From NCBI RefSeq assembly GCF_017745215.1, contig NZ_JAGHZV010000010.1, positions 1 to 64,000 on the forward strand: 64,000 nt of DNA. Direction: 5' to 3'. The position numbers and the translations under genes were made by a program. Below the pieces are notes generated by a model, which searched no databases, was not told the origin of the DNA, and saw only the letters and a list, made by a program, of their open reading frames with translations. Below are positions 1 through 8,041 of the stretch, piece after piece. Numbering within the stretch: the first letter of the stretch is position 1; every line of letters starts with the position of its first letter. This stretch comes from Sphingomonas sp. GTDB lineage: Bacteria; Pseudomonadota; Alphaproteobacteria; Sphingomonadales; Sphingomonadaceae.

Positions 1-14
1 ATTCAGCGCATTGC

Positions 15-92
15 GGCACCAGCCCGCTCCCCCACCCGGCCTCCCACCGGCAGTATTCTATGGGAGGCCGGGTGGGGGAGCGGGCTGGTGCC
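15..92. repeat. 32-bp perfect inverted repeat
   Basis: Arms 15-46 and 61-92 are exact reverse complements over 32 bp, with a 14-nt loop. It would fold into a very stable hairpin on either strand. No T-run follows on either side, so it is not a typical intrinsic terminator. It may be a palindromic repeat element or part of one that extends left of the window. Confidence 0.8.
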
Positions 93-133
93 GTCTCGAA
101 ATGCGCTCTTCCGCGCATTTCCAATCGGGCTCT

Positions 134-165
134 TAGCCCTCTCCCACTTTTGCGGGAGAGGGCTA
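134..165. repeat. 12-bp stem palindrome (REP-like)
   Basis: Arms 134-145 and 154-165 pair perfectly around an 8-nt loop. The sequence is of the CCCTCTCCC / GGGAGAGGG type seen in many GC-rich proteobacterial intergenic palindromes. A purine-rich tract follows on the plus strand, so terminator function is doubtful. Confidence 0.6.
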
Positions 166-433
166 GAAGAAAAAAGCCACCCATCGGCACCCCTCCCCGT
201 CCCGCACGGCCCGGGCCGCCGCGGCGGATGGGAAAAACGCCGGCGGCGTCCGGTCGGCGGACGAGGAGGGGCACCGCGGCGGCGCAGCGCCCGCAAGGGC
301 GCGCCGCAGCTCGAAGACCCGATCTGGAATTTGCCCGAAAGACCCTCCGGGAAAGGCACGCAACCACACACCGCACGCCGGCGACAACACCGGAACCCGG
401 CGCCAGCGGACGCGGCAACGCCGCAAATGCAGC

Positions 434-463
434 AAAAGGGGGCCGGCATCGCTGCCAGCCCCC
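434..463 (-). terminator. intrinsic terminator of the candidate RNA
   Basis: On the minus strand a 10-bp stem (arms 454-463 and 438-447, one G-U pair) with a 6-nt loop is followed directly by UUUU (434-437). The U-run is short but the stem is GC-rich. The plus strand has no matching U-run. Confidence 0.55.
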
Positions 464-1203
464 GTGTCGCCGGACTACGGCCATTCGCCCGGACGGGCAG
501 CCTGGCCTGGTTTCGGCGGCTCGCTCGATCCGCGCCGGCAAGGGCGAGCGGACCTGGCGTTTGGTCACCGGGGCCGGCCGTTTTCCGCTCCCGGGGGGAG
601 CTTCGGTCGCCGGCCTCGGCGGCCTGCCTCTCCGGCTGCCCGAGAGCAGCCTTCGCGACGGGTTGCGGACACCTGATCCGATGCGTTCCGGCGTTCAAGC
701 TCGGCTTGCGCTCCGCTTTCCTGCCTCCAGCGTCGGGCTCCCTTGCGGGAACCTTTGGCTCGCGTCGGGCCTCCTTGCGGAGACCGTCCGTCCGCTTCGG
801 GCCCCCTCGAAGACCCTTCCGCTCGCATCCGCCCCCTTGCGGGGGCATCCGCCAGCATCCAGACCCCTGTCGGGGACCATCGGCCTGCTTCCAGCCCTCT
901 TGCGAGGACCTTCTGCTCGGGAGCCTCCACCGCCCCTTGCGAGGCGCTTTCGGCCGGACGTCGGTCCCCTCTCGAGTTCCTCGGTCCGCACCTCGCTCGA
1001 TGCTTGCGCACCGAATCCGGCGTCCCGGCTCGCGCCGGGGTATCCTACCGCTCCAGCCGCTTCGCCACCGGGGTGGCTACACGCTGAATTGGCTCGTAAG
1101 CCCTTGGTTTCGCTCCGGTTTCCCTCGGCCTCACCGCCTTCTTACAGTTGTGAGACTGTCATCGAATCCGGGTTCGGGGAAGCGGCAAAATGGCGCCTCG
1201 ACC
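434..1203 (-). ncRNA. candidate large structured RNA with tandem GNRA-type hairpins
   Basis: No reading frame here looks coding, but the minus strand shows repeated hairpin units 26-37 nt apart, with loops (plus coordinates) near 706, 743, 775, 807, 837, 868, 900, 937, 970, 1004 and 1030. Most are capped by GNRA-type tetraloops: GCAA many times, GCGA at 1030 and GAGA at 970. The best stems are 736-753 (7 bp), 768-785 (7 bp), 831-846 (perfect 6 bp), 893-910 (7 bp), 931-946 (6 bp), 998-1013 (6 bp) and 1024-1039 (perfect 6 bp). Units at 706 and 970 are weak. Stems differ in sequence but keep pairing, and the spacing is not a multiple of three, which argues for RNA rather than protein. Further hairpins lie at 587-601, 634-651 and 1064-1077, and 1142-1146 can pair with 1096-1100 near the 5' end. 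A terminator-like hairpin with UUUU closes the 3' end. The 5' end is set by a weak promoter guess. I recognise no known RNA family. Confidence 0.5.
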
Positions 1204-1209
1204 CTGTTG

Positions 1210-1238
1210 ATATTGTGGATAACGGGGATAATCGCCAA
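1210..1238 (-). promoter_or_regulatory. possible promoter overlapping a DnaA box
   Basis: On the minus strand TTGGCG (1238-1233) and CAATAT (1215-1210) are 17 nt apart, a weak sigma-70-like pair just downstream of the cupin stop. A perfect consensus DnaA box, TTATCCACA on the minus strand, lies at 1214-1222 inside this element. It would drive the candidate RNA from about 1203. The box match is exact; the promoter call is tentative, and one isolated box is not an origin. Confidence 0.35.
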
Positions 1239-1240
1239 CC

Positions 1241-1717
1241 TCAGGCCGCGCCGGGAGACCAGTCCGGCGCGGCGAGCTCGAACCCGGCGAAGTCGAATCC
1301 GGGCACGACGATGCAGCTCACCAGCGCCCAGCCGGCGCGCGCCTCGGCCGCCTGCCAGGCGCCTGCGGGCACGCGGAGCTGCGGCGCTTCGCCGGCGAGC
1401 ACATCGGCGCCCAGCGCCATGGCACCGGGCTGTGACACTTCGGTGTCGGCGATCGACAGGGTCACCGGGCTCCCCGCGTGCCACAGCCAGATCTCCTCGG
1501 CGTCCACCCGGTGCCAGTGCGAGCGCTGACCCTGTTCGAGCAGGAAATGGATCGCAGTGCCCGCCGACCGCTCGCCGGGTGCCGCACCGGCGCGCCAGGT
1601 CTCGCGATACCAGCCTCCCTCGGGATGCGGCGCCAGCCCCAGCGCCGCGATGATCTTCTTCGCTTCCGCCACGCCGTGTCCTTTCTGCCACGCTTGCCAT
1701 CGTTGTTTCATGTTCAT
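1241..1717 (-). CDS. DUF985 cupin-family protein
   Basis: A 158-residue single-domain protein of the DUF985 branch of the cupin superfamily, a small beta-barrel fold. The family pattern is visible: PHPEGGWYRET near residues 30-40, SHWHRVDAEEIWLWHAG near 66-82, and a VPGFDF strand near 138. The physiological substrate of these proteins is not settled, so no reaction is assigned. I chose the ATG at 1717 because it puts a short helix ahead of the domain; another in-frame ATG lies two codons later. The gene points toward the candidate structured RNA and stops 38 bp before its presumed start. Confidence 0.85.
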   Translation of the reverse strand: MNMKQRWQAWQKGHGVAEAKKIIAALGLAPHPEGGWYRETWRAGAAPGERSAGTAIHFLLEQGQRSHWHRVDAEEIWLWHAGSPVTLSIADTEVSQPGAMALGADVLAGEAPQLRVPAGAWQAAEARAGWALVSCIVVPGFDFAGFELAAPDWSPGAA

Positions 1718-1792
1718 GCAACCTCCGCCGCGCGGCCAACGTTGCCCTCCCTGATCTTGCCGCGAAAGTGGCCATCCGAAGGAGTAAGGACA

Positions 1793-2122
1793 ATGCGTAC
1801 CCTGATGCTCGCGCTGGGCGCTGCGGCGATGGCGGTTCCCGTCACCATGGCGCTGCCGACCGACCAGGCCCAGGCCCAGTCGCGCCACCACCATGGCAAG
1901 AGCTATCGCTACAAGGAATGGCGCGGCCGCGACGGCCGGCTCTATTGCCGCAAGTCGAACGGCACCACCGGACTCGTGGTCGGCGCGGCGGCCGGCGCAC
2001 TGCTCGGCCGCTCGATCGACACGCATGGCGAGCGCGGCACCGGCACGATCCTCGGCGCGGTCGCCGGCGGCCTTGCGGGCCGCGAGATCCAGCGCAGCAA
2101 CAGCAGCCGCCGCTGCCGCTGA
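1793..2122 (+). CDS. glycine-zipper 2TM domain secreted protein
   Basis: A 109-residue protein. An N-terminal signal peptide runs through about residue 28 (hydrophobic core, then AQA). A basic His/Tyr/Arg segment follows, then two glycine-zipper segments near 60-75 (GLVVGAAAGALLG) and 84-97 (GTILGAVAGGLAG). This arrangement matches glycine-zipper 2TM/SlyB-like envelope proteins, which insert in or pack against the outer membrane. An AAGGAG ribosome site at 1779-1784 fixes the ATG at 1793. A second cysteine close to the C-terminus could form a disulfide with Cys52. The gene diverges from the cupin gene. Confidence 0.85.
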   Translation: MRTLMLALGAAAMAVPVTMALPTDQAQAQSRHHHGKSYRYKEWRGRDGRLYCRKSNGTTGLVVGAAAGALLGRSIDTHGERGTGTILGAVAGGLAGREIQRSNSSRRCR

Positions 2123-2169
2123 GGCTGGCTAGCACCGCATTAACCGGGCGCAGTCTATAGGCTGCGCCC

Positions 2170-3372
2170 ATGCTGCGCGTGCTGACCCTGTCGACGCTGT
2201 TCCCGGCCGCGACGATGCCGAACTTCGGCATCTTCGTCGAACGGCAGGCGCTCGCGCTGGCGAAGCGCGACGACGTCGAGCTGCGCGTGGTCGCCCCGCG
2301 CGGTCTGCCGCCTTGGCCGCTCTCTCGCCATTCGCGCTACCGCCCGCTCGTGGACCTCCCCGAGCGCGAGAGCTGGAAAGGCCTGGAGGTCTACCGCCCG
2401 GCCTTTCTCAACATCCCCGGTTCCGGAGGCCGCCACCACGCCGCCATGCTCGTCCGCGCGCTCGAGCCGCTGCTCTGCCGCATCCGCGACGACTTCCCCT
2501 TCGACCTGCTCGCCGCGGAATTCTTCTTCCCCGACGGCCCTGCAGCCGCCGAGCTCGGCCGGCGCCTGGGCGTGCCGGTCTCGATCACCGCGCGCGGATC
2601 GGACATCCATTATTGGACCGCCCAGGCCGCGGTCCGCCCGCAGATCGTCGCCGCCGGCCAGTCCGCCGCGCGCCTCGTCGCGGTCAGCGATGCGCTGCGC
2701 GACGATATGGCCGCGCTCGGCATGCCGCGCGACCGCATCGATTCGATCATGACAGGCATCGACCTCGATCGCTTCAACCCGCGCATCCGCTTCTCGGCGC
2801 TTCGCGAGTACAGCCACAGCGGCCAGCTCGTCGCGTCGATCGGCGCGCTGATCCCGCTCAAGGGGCATGAGATCGTCATCCGCGCGGTGGCGGCACTGCC
2901 CGGCGTCAAGCTCTGGATCCTCGGCGACGGGCCCGAGCGCGCGGCGCTGGGCGTGCTGATCGCGAGCCTCGGCGTCGCCGACCGGATCAAGCTGTGGGGC
3001 CCCGTCTCGGCCGAGGAAGTCGCCATGGTCGCCGCGCTGGCCGACGTGATGGCGCTCGCCTCGGAACGCGAAGGGATGGCCAATGCCTGGGTCGAGGCGC
3101 TCGCCAGCGGCACGCCGATCGTGATCCCCGATGTCGGGGGCGCGCGCCAGCTGCTCGAGGGGAAGCCGCAGGCCGGAACGATCGCCGCACGCACCCCCGA
3201 AGCCTTCACCCGCGCGATCACCGCGCTGCTCGCGGCCCCGCCGGATCGCGCCGCGGTCCGCGCCACGGTGGATGGCTTCGGCTGGGAAGCCAATGCCGCG
3301 GCGCTGGTGTCGCACTATCGGTCGGCCATCGACGCATCGGCAGGGATGGCAAATCTGCATAAATTCGCGTAA
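2170..3372 (+). CDS. GT4-family glycosyltransferase
   Basis: 400 residues with the two-Rossmann GT-B organisation. The N-terminal acceptor domain begins with LRVLTLSTLFP. A TARGSD motif near 136-142 resembles the acceptor-side loop of teichuronic-acid/exopolysaccharide transferases. The C-terminal donor domain has the E-x7-E motif (EGMANAWVE, about 301-309) followed by ASGTPIV. These are retaining nucleotide-sugar transferases; the sugar and acceptor cannot be read from sequence. It stands alone rather than inside a polysaccharide operon. Local GC drops just after the stop (about 3360-3390), which may mark a transcription end and the next promoter. Confidence 0.88.
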   Translation: MLRVLTLSTLFPAATMPNFGIFVERQALALAKRDDVELRVVAPRGLPPWPLSRHSRYRPLVDLPERESWKGLEVYRPAFLNIPGSGGRHHAAMLVRALEPLLCRIRDDFPFDLLAAEFFFPDGPAAAELGRRLGVPVSITARGSDIHYWTAQAAVRPQIVAAGQSAARLVAVSDALRDDMAALGMPRDRIDSIMTGIDLDRFNPRIRFSALREYSHSGQLVASIGALIPLKGHEIVIRAVAALPGVKLWILGDGPERAALGVLIASLGVADRIKLWGPVSAEEVAMVAALADVMALASEREGMANAWVEALASGTPIVIPDVGGARQLLEGKPQAGTIAARTPEAFTRAITALLAAPPDRAAVRATVDGFGWEANAAALVSHYRSAIDASAGMANLHKFA

Positions 3373-3414
3373 AAGAAGGATTATTACACTTTTGTGACAT
3401 CAACGCGAGGAAGG

Positions 3415-3894
3415 ATGGCGGCCCCGATGGCGAAGAAGGACAGCGAGCAGCATCTCCCCAAGCGCCTGGCTGGCGTGAAGATCCCCAAGTCGGTGCGCGA
3501 GGGGTTGGTGAAGCTTGCCCAGAACCCCGTCGTCGCCGATCTCCTCGCTGCCGGCCTGGTCGCGCTCGCCGCCAAGCTGCGCGACGATTCGGGCGAGAAG
3601 CCCGCACCCAGGGCCAAGGGCAAGGCCGCCGAGCCCAAGGACGCCGTGCTCGAGGCGAGCACCGAGATCGCCACCGCGGTCGCGGCCAAGGCCGTCACCG
3701 CGGCGCGCAAGGCAGTGAGTACCGAAGCCAAGCCCGCCACCAAGCCCAAGGCGCCCGCCAGGAAGCCGGCCGCGGCCAAGCCCGCCGCCGCCAAGAAGGC
3801 CCCGGCCAAGGCACCGGCGAAGAAGCCCGCTGCCGCCAAGCCGGCTGCCGCGCCCAAGACCCCGCGCCGCCGCGCTCCCAAGACGGCTGCCTGA
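3415..3894 (+). CDS. histone H1-like Lys/Ala/Pro-rich protein
   Basis: About 159 residues. The N-terminal third (MAKKDSEQHLPKRLAGVKIP...) looks like a small folded domain. From about residue 100 the tail is almost entirely K, A and P, with repeated KPAAAK/KKAPAK units like eukaryotic H1 tails and AlgP/Hc1-type bacterial proteins, which bind DNA non-specifically. Start is uncertain: a GTG at 3394 sits 13 nt after AAGAAGGA, the ATG at 3415 directly follows GAGGAAGG, and the ATG at 3427 begins the commonly seen MAKK. A nucleoid role is inferred from composition only. Confidence 0.75.
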   Translation: MAAPMAKKDSEQHLPKRLAGVKIPKSVREGLVKLAQNPVVADLLAAGLVALAAKLRDDSGEKPAPRAKGKAAEPKDAVLEASTEIATAVAAKAVTAARKAVSTEAKPATKPKAPARKPAAAKPAAAKKAPAKAPAKKPAAAKPAAAPKTPRRRAPKTAA

Positions 3895-3944
3895 TCGCCT
3901 GCTAAGCTCCCCGCGCCGCGTTCGTCCGCGGCGCAGGGGGCAGC

Positions 3945-4595
3945 ATGACCGACGCGCATCACGAATCCGAACCGCATGGCCCGGGCCATGCGCTTGAGCG
4001 GCTGATCTTCTTCTCCGACGCCGTGTTCGCGATCGCGATCACCCTGCTCGTCATCGAGCTGCGCTTCCCCGAAGTCCACCAGCCCGCAAGCGATGCCGAC
4101 TATCTGCGCGCGCTTGCGCGGATGGTCCCGAACTTCGTCGGCTTCCTCGTCTCCTTCTTCGTGATCGGCGCCTTCTGGATGGGCCATCATCGCGCCTTCG
4201 ATTGCGCGCGGCACTGGAGCCCGAAGCTGTTCATGCCCAATCTGATGCTGCTCTGCGCGATCGCCGCGATGCCCTTCTTCACCGCATTGTCCTCGGAACA
4301 CTGGGCGCAGCGCGTGCCGATCATGCTCTATTGCGGCTGGCTGCTGGTGATCGCGCTGCTCAACATGCGGCTCCAGCGCATCGTGACCTCGCCGCCAGTC
4401 GCCTCGGCCCGGATCGCGCCGGCGCTGCGGCGGATGATCCGCCATCGCGGCCTCTCGGTGGCCCTCGGTGCGGCGACCGCGCTGGCGGTCAGCTATTTCT
4501 ATCCCTGGCTCGGCCAGATCATGCTGCTGTCGATCCCGCTCTGGCGCCGGCTGCTCGGCGCGCTTCCGGACCCCAGGGCTCAGCCGAGCGGGTAG
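3945..4595 (+). CDS. TMEM175/DUF1211-family membrane channel
   Basis: 216 residues with about six hydrophobic segments and the hallmark RLIFFSDAVFAIAITLLVIE (about 20-38). Its FSD motif forms the pore gate of TMEM175-type potassium channels. Bacterial members have one such repeat and act as tetramers; this length fits. An N-terminal His/Glu-rich extension precedes the first helix. The gene runs convergent to the Mth938 gene and the two overlap by 16 bp. Ion selectivity cannot be judged from sequence. Confidence 0.88.
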   Translation: MTDAHHESEPHGPGHALERLIFFSDAVFAIAITLLVIELRFPEVHQPASDADYLRALARMVPNFVGFLVSFFVIGAFWMGHHRAFDCARHWSPKLFMPNLMLLCAIAAMPFFTALSSEHWAQRVPIMLYCGWLLVIALLNMRLQRIVTSPPVASARIAPALRRMIRHRGLSVALGAATALAVSYFYPWLGQIMLLSIPLWRRLLGALPDPRAQPSG

Positions 4596-4951
4596 AAGGC
4601 GCCCGCGATCCAGCGCCCCTCGGCGCGCAGCACGCCCCAGGCGCGCGCCGCTGCGCGGCTGTCCATCGCCTCGACGCCGATGCCCTTTGCGTTCAACGCC
4701 GCGACGAACGCGGGCGACGGCCGCACCAGCGTGGGCCCCGTGCCGAGCAGCAGGAATTCGGGTGCCGGCTCAAGCGAGAGCAGCGCCGCAACATCGCCCT
4801 CGTCCAGTGCGCTCACGGGCGGTGGGCTCCAGCCCTCGACGCGCTCGGGACTGATCAGCACCGCCGCGAACATCAGTTCGTCGACGCGGAAGCCGCCGCC
4901 GGAGAAACCCGTGATCACGGGCCCCTCGGCGCGCCGGCGCTCGATCTTCAT
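4580..4951 (-). CDS. Mth938-like domain protein (DUF498)
   Basis: A 123-residue single-domain protein of the Mth938/DUF498 family, relatives of mitochondrial complex I assembly factor NDUFAF3. Visible family features are the central ITGFSGGGFRV stretch (about 13-23) and the hydrophobic LEPAPEFLLLGTG core (about 60-72). It is the last gene of the yajC-secD-secF run, starting 4 bp after the secF stop. This linkage suggests a membrane-protein biogenesis role, but that is inference. Confidence 0.85.
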   Translation of the reverse strand: MKIERRRAEGPVITGFSGGGFRVDELMFAAVLISPERVEGWSPPPVSALDEGDVAALLSLEPAPEFLLLGTGPTLVRPSPAFVAALNAKGIGVEAMDSRAAARAWGVLRAEGRWIAGAFYPLG

Positions 4952-4955
4952 GGAG

Positions 4956-5918
4956 TCAGGGCCCGACGCGCTCGGCGCCGGACGCGATCGACTTGTCTTC
5001 CTTTTCGGGACGGAAGCCGGGCTTCAGCCCCAGCGTGATCAGCAGCGAGGAGGAGACGTAGATCGACGAATAGGTACCCACCACGATGCCCAGCATCATC
5101 GCTGCGGTGAAGCCGCGCAGCACTTCGCCGCCGAAGATCAGCAGCGAGGCAAGCGCAAGCATGATCGTCAGCGAGGTCATCACGGTACGCGGCAGCGTCT
5201 CGTTGACCGAAAGATCGATCAGCTCGCTCATCCCCATCTTGCGGTATTTGCGCATGTTCTCGCGGATGCGGTCGTCGATCACCATCTTGTCGTTGATCGA
5301 ATAGCCGATGATCGTCAGCACCGCCGCAACGATGTTCAGGTCGAACACCAATTGCGTGAGCGCGAAGAAGCCGAGCGTCATCAGCACGTCGTGCAGGATC
5401 GCCACCGCGGTCGAGACGCCGAACTGCCATTCGTAGCGCAGCCAGGAGAAGATCGCGATGCCGACGATCGCGAGCAGCACCGCCAGCGCACCGTTCTGCA
5501 CCAGCTCGCCCGAGACCTTGCCCGAGACGGTGGTGTAGTTGGAGAAGGTGGCACCCGGGAACTTCGCCGCGAGCGTCGCCTTCACGGCCTCGACCATCTT
5601 GTTGGTCGCATCCGCATCGCTGCTCGCGGGCACCGGCAGGCGGATCGTCACCGTGTTGGCGCCGCCCAGCTGCTGGAGCGCGGGCTCGCCATAGCCCAGG
5701 TGGCTCACCGTCGAACGCACCTTGTCGAGCGCCGGCGGACTCTCGAACTTCTCCTCGATCGAGACGCCGCCGACGAAGTCGACGCCGAGGTTCAGGCCAT
5801 GCAGCCCGACCAGCGCGATCGCGCCGAGGGTCAGCGCCGCGGTGATCGCGAAGGCGATATGGCGAATCCGGACGAACCCGATGTTGGTGTTGTCCGGAAT
5901 GATCTTGAGCAACCGCAT
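4956..5918 (-). CDS. secF: protein translocase subunit SecF
   Basis: A 320-residue inner-membrane partner of SecD. The complex uses the proton gradient to finish export of proteins passing SecYEG. After the first transmembrane helix comes the conserved LNLGVDFVGGVSIE stretch (about 46-60), then a periplasmic domain, then five C-terminal helices of the RND-like half. The ATG at 5918 lies 14 bp after the secD stop, consistent with one transcript. Length and order are normal for alphaproteobacteria. Confidence 0.96.
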   Translation of the reverse strand: MRLLKIIPDNTNIGFVRIRHIAFAITAALTLGAIALVGLHGLNLGVDFVGGVSIEEKFESPPALDKVRSTVSHLGYGEPALQQLGGANTVTIRLPVPASSDADATNKMVEAVKATLAAKFPGATFSNYTTVSGKVSGELVQNGALAVLLAIVGIAIFSWLRYEWQFGVSTAVAILHDVLMTLGFFALTQLVFDLNIVAAVLTIIGYSINDKMVIDDRIRENMRKYRKMGMSELIDLSVNETLPRTVMTSLTIMLALASLLIFGGEVLRGFTAAMMLGIVVGTYSSIYVSSSLLITLGLKPGFRPEKEDKSIASGAERVGP

Positions 5919-5932
5919 GGTTCGCGTCCGAT

Positions 5933-7519
5933 TCAGATGTGGATCTCGGTGGGGCGGTTGCGCCGCACCCAGATCGAGACGAGCATGCGCGTGAACACCA
6001 CGGCAGTGAAGACCGAGGTCGCGATGCCGATCAGCAGCACCACCGCGAAGCCGCGCACCGGGCCCGAGCCCAGGATCATCATGATCACGCCAGCGATGGC
6101 ATGCGTCACATTGGCCTCGAAGATCGTGCGGCTGGCTTCCTTATAGCCCAGCTCGATCGCCTGGAGAACGCTGCGCCCGCGCCGTCGCTCCTCGCGGATG
6201 CGCTCGTTGATCAGCACGTTGGCGTCCACCGCGGTTCCGATCGTCAGCACGAAGCCGGCGATGCCGGGCAGCGTCAGCGTGGCGTGGAGGAAGCCCATCA
6301 CCGCCAGGATCACCAGCACGTTGATCACCACCGCGAAGGTCGCATAGATGCCGAAGCGGCCATAGGTGAGGATCATGAAGGCGATCACCGCGACCGTCGC
6401 GATGATCGAGGCCTTGATGCCCGCCTCGATCGAATCCTTGCCGAGCTCGGGGCTCACCGTCGATTCCTGCACCACCTTGAGCGCGATCGGCAGCTTGCCC
6501 GAGCGGAGCGCGATCGCCAGCTCGTTGGCGCTGTCCACCGTGAAGCCGCCGCTGATCGAAGCGCGTCCGCCTAGGATCGGCTCGTTGATGTTCGGCGCCG
6601 AGATCACCTTGTTGTCGACGATGATCGCGAAGGGCTTGTTGACGTTCTGCGTGGTGATGTCGGCGAAGCGCTTGGTGCCCACGGCGTTCAGGTCCAGCAC
6701 AACTTCCGGTGCCCCCGTCTGCTGGTTGAACGACTGCGACGCGGCGGTGAGCATGTCGCCGGTGATCATCGCGTTCTGGAAGACGACGACCTTGCCGTTG
6801 CCGTCCGCCATCGGCAGGATCTCGCTGTCCTCGGGCGCGATGCCCTTCTCGACGTCCGCGGCGGTCGCCTGGGTGTTGACCAGCTTGAACTCGAGCTTGG
6901 CGGTCTTGCCGATCAGCGCCTTGAGCGCGGTCGGGTCCTTGAGCCCCGGCACCTGCACGACGATGCGGTTCGCGCCTTCGCGCACCACGGTCGGCTCCAG
7001 CGTGCCGAGCCCGTTGATGCGCGTCTCGACGATCTCGCGCGCGTCGTCCATCGAGCGCTTGACCAGCCGCTCGAGCCCGTCCTGCGTCGGAGTCAGCACG
7101 AAGCGGCTGCCGTCGACCACCTGGATGTCCCAGTCGCGCTGGTTAGTGCCGGTCTGGTCGTTGATCAGCGGGAGCAGCCGCTCGCGCACTTCATCGACCT
7201 TGCTGGCGTCGCTCACCAGGAAGCTGACCTTGCCGTCCTGCGTCGAGATGTCGCTGATCCGGATCTTCGGATCGCGGTTCAGCGCGGCGCGGACCTGCTG
7301 CTTCATCGTGTCGACGCGCGCCTTGGCCACGCCCGACAGGTCGCCCTCGAACAGCAGATAGCTGCCGCCGGCGAGGTCGAGACCCAGGTTGATGCTCGGC
7401 GTCCAACTCGGCCAGCCGGCACGCGCCTCGCGCGGGACGAAGCTCGGGATCGAGCACAGGATCAGCAGCAGCAGCCCGAGGCTGATCGACGCCACCTTCC
7501 AGCGCGGGAAGTCCAGCAT
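5933..7519 (-). CDS. secD: protein translocase subunit SecD
   Basis: A 528-residue SecD. An N-terminal helix precedes the family signature NLGLDLAGGSYLLFE (about 44-58). A large periplasmic P1 region follows, then a block of C-terminal helices with the conserved AVDANVLINERIREE segment. Works with SecF in the inner membrane during late translocation. Its start ATG overlaps the last base of the yajC stop (TGATG), so translation is probably coupled. Export operon order here is yajC, secD, secF, Mth938. Confidence 0.97.
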   Translation of the reverse strand: MLDFPRWKVASISLGLLLLILCSIPSFVPREARAGWPSWTPSINLGLDLAGGSYLLFEGDLSGVAKARVDTMKQQVRAALNRDPKIRISDISTQDGKVSFLVSDASKVDEVRERLLPLINDQTGTNQRDWDIQVVDGSRFVLTPTQDGLERLVKRSMDDAREIVETRINGLGTLEPTVVREGANRIVVQVPGLKDPTALKALIGKTAKLEFKLVNTQATAADVEKGIAPEDSEILPMADGNGKVVVFQNAMITGDMLTAASQSFNQQTGAPEVVLDLNAVGTKRFADITTQNVNKPFAIIVDNKVISAPNINEPILGGRASISGGFTVDSANELAIALRSGKLPIALKVVQESTVSPELGKDSIEAGIKASIIATVAVIAFMILTYGRFGIYATFAVVINVLVILAVMGFLHATLTLPGIAGFVLTIGTAVDANVLINERIREERRRGRSVLQAIELGYKEASRTIFEANVTHAIAGVIMMILGSGPVRGFAVVLLIGIATSVFTAVVFTRMLVSIWVRRNRPTEIHI

Positions 7520-7854
7520 CAGTCGTTCGCAGGCTTGGCGCCGCCCGAAGCCATGACTTCGGCGAGCGTGCTCTTTACGGCGCGGACCTTCACGCCCTGC
7601 GCGATCTCGAGTTCGACGTATTTCTCGTCGACCTTCACGACCTTGCCGACGATGCCGCCGGCGGTCACCACCGAATCGCCCTTCTTGACCGCGGCGACGG
7701 CGTCCTGGAGCGTCTTCATCCGCTTCTGCTGCGGACGGATCATCAGGAAATAGAAGGCCACGAAGATCAGGATCAGCGGCGCGAGGCCGAGGATGCCCCC
7801 GGTGGGATCCGCGGCGGCGCCTGCGGTCTGGGCATAGGCTGGGGTGACGAGCAT
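7519..7854 (-). CDS. yajC: preprotein translocase subunit YajC
   Basis: A 111-residue single-pass inner-membrane protein that associates with SecDF. One transmembrane helix at about 23-39 is followed by the diagnostic MIRPQQKR motif and a small cytoplasmic beta domain (KKGDSVVTAGGIVGKV, about 57-72). The ATG at 7854 is preceded by AGGGAA; a longer upstream frame would add a charged N-terminus unlike the family. First gene of the export operon. Confidence 0.95.
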   Translation of the reverse strand: MLVTPAYAQTAGAAADPTGGILGLAPLILIFVAFYFLMIRPQQKRMKTLQDAVAAVKKGDSVVTAGGIVGKVVKVDEKYVELEIAQGVKVRAVKSTLAEVMASGGAKPAND

Positions 7855-8041
7855 GGGTTCCCTGGAAACCTGGAGGTGCGGCGGGTTCGGGCCCGCCAGC
7901 TTCAAGCGGCGCGCGCTAACACGCGCTTTGCCCGCGTGCAACTCCCGCCCCTTGCTGCCGCCCGATACATCGGGTGCGGAAAGCCGTGCCGCAAGTGGCT
8001 TGCATCCGGCCCCCGACCGGCCTAGAGGGCCACCCCTCGGT

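Noticed and set aside
700..1045. CRISPR-like array
   Set aside because: Units are not identical repeats with unique spacers; similarity is in hairpin shape, and no cas gene is near.
434..1203. Known housekeeping RNA (RNase P, tmRNA, SRP RNA, 6S)
   Set aside because: I could not find their conserved cores by eye, and the repeated hairpin layout differs. A covariance-model search would settle this.
1214..1222. Replication origin from the DnaA box
   Set aside because: Only one box, no AT-rich unwinding region and no dnaA/parAB/hemE genes nearby.
60..1653. Long plus-strand open frames (489 and 521 codons) and a minus-strand frame at 3-848
   Set aside because: Composition is Arg/Pro/Ser-rich with no domain pattern, frames cross obvious hairpins and the cupin gene, and hairpin spacing is not in codon steps.
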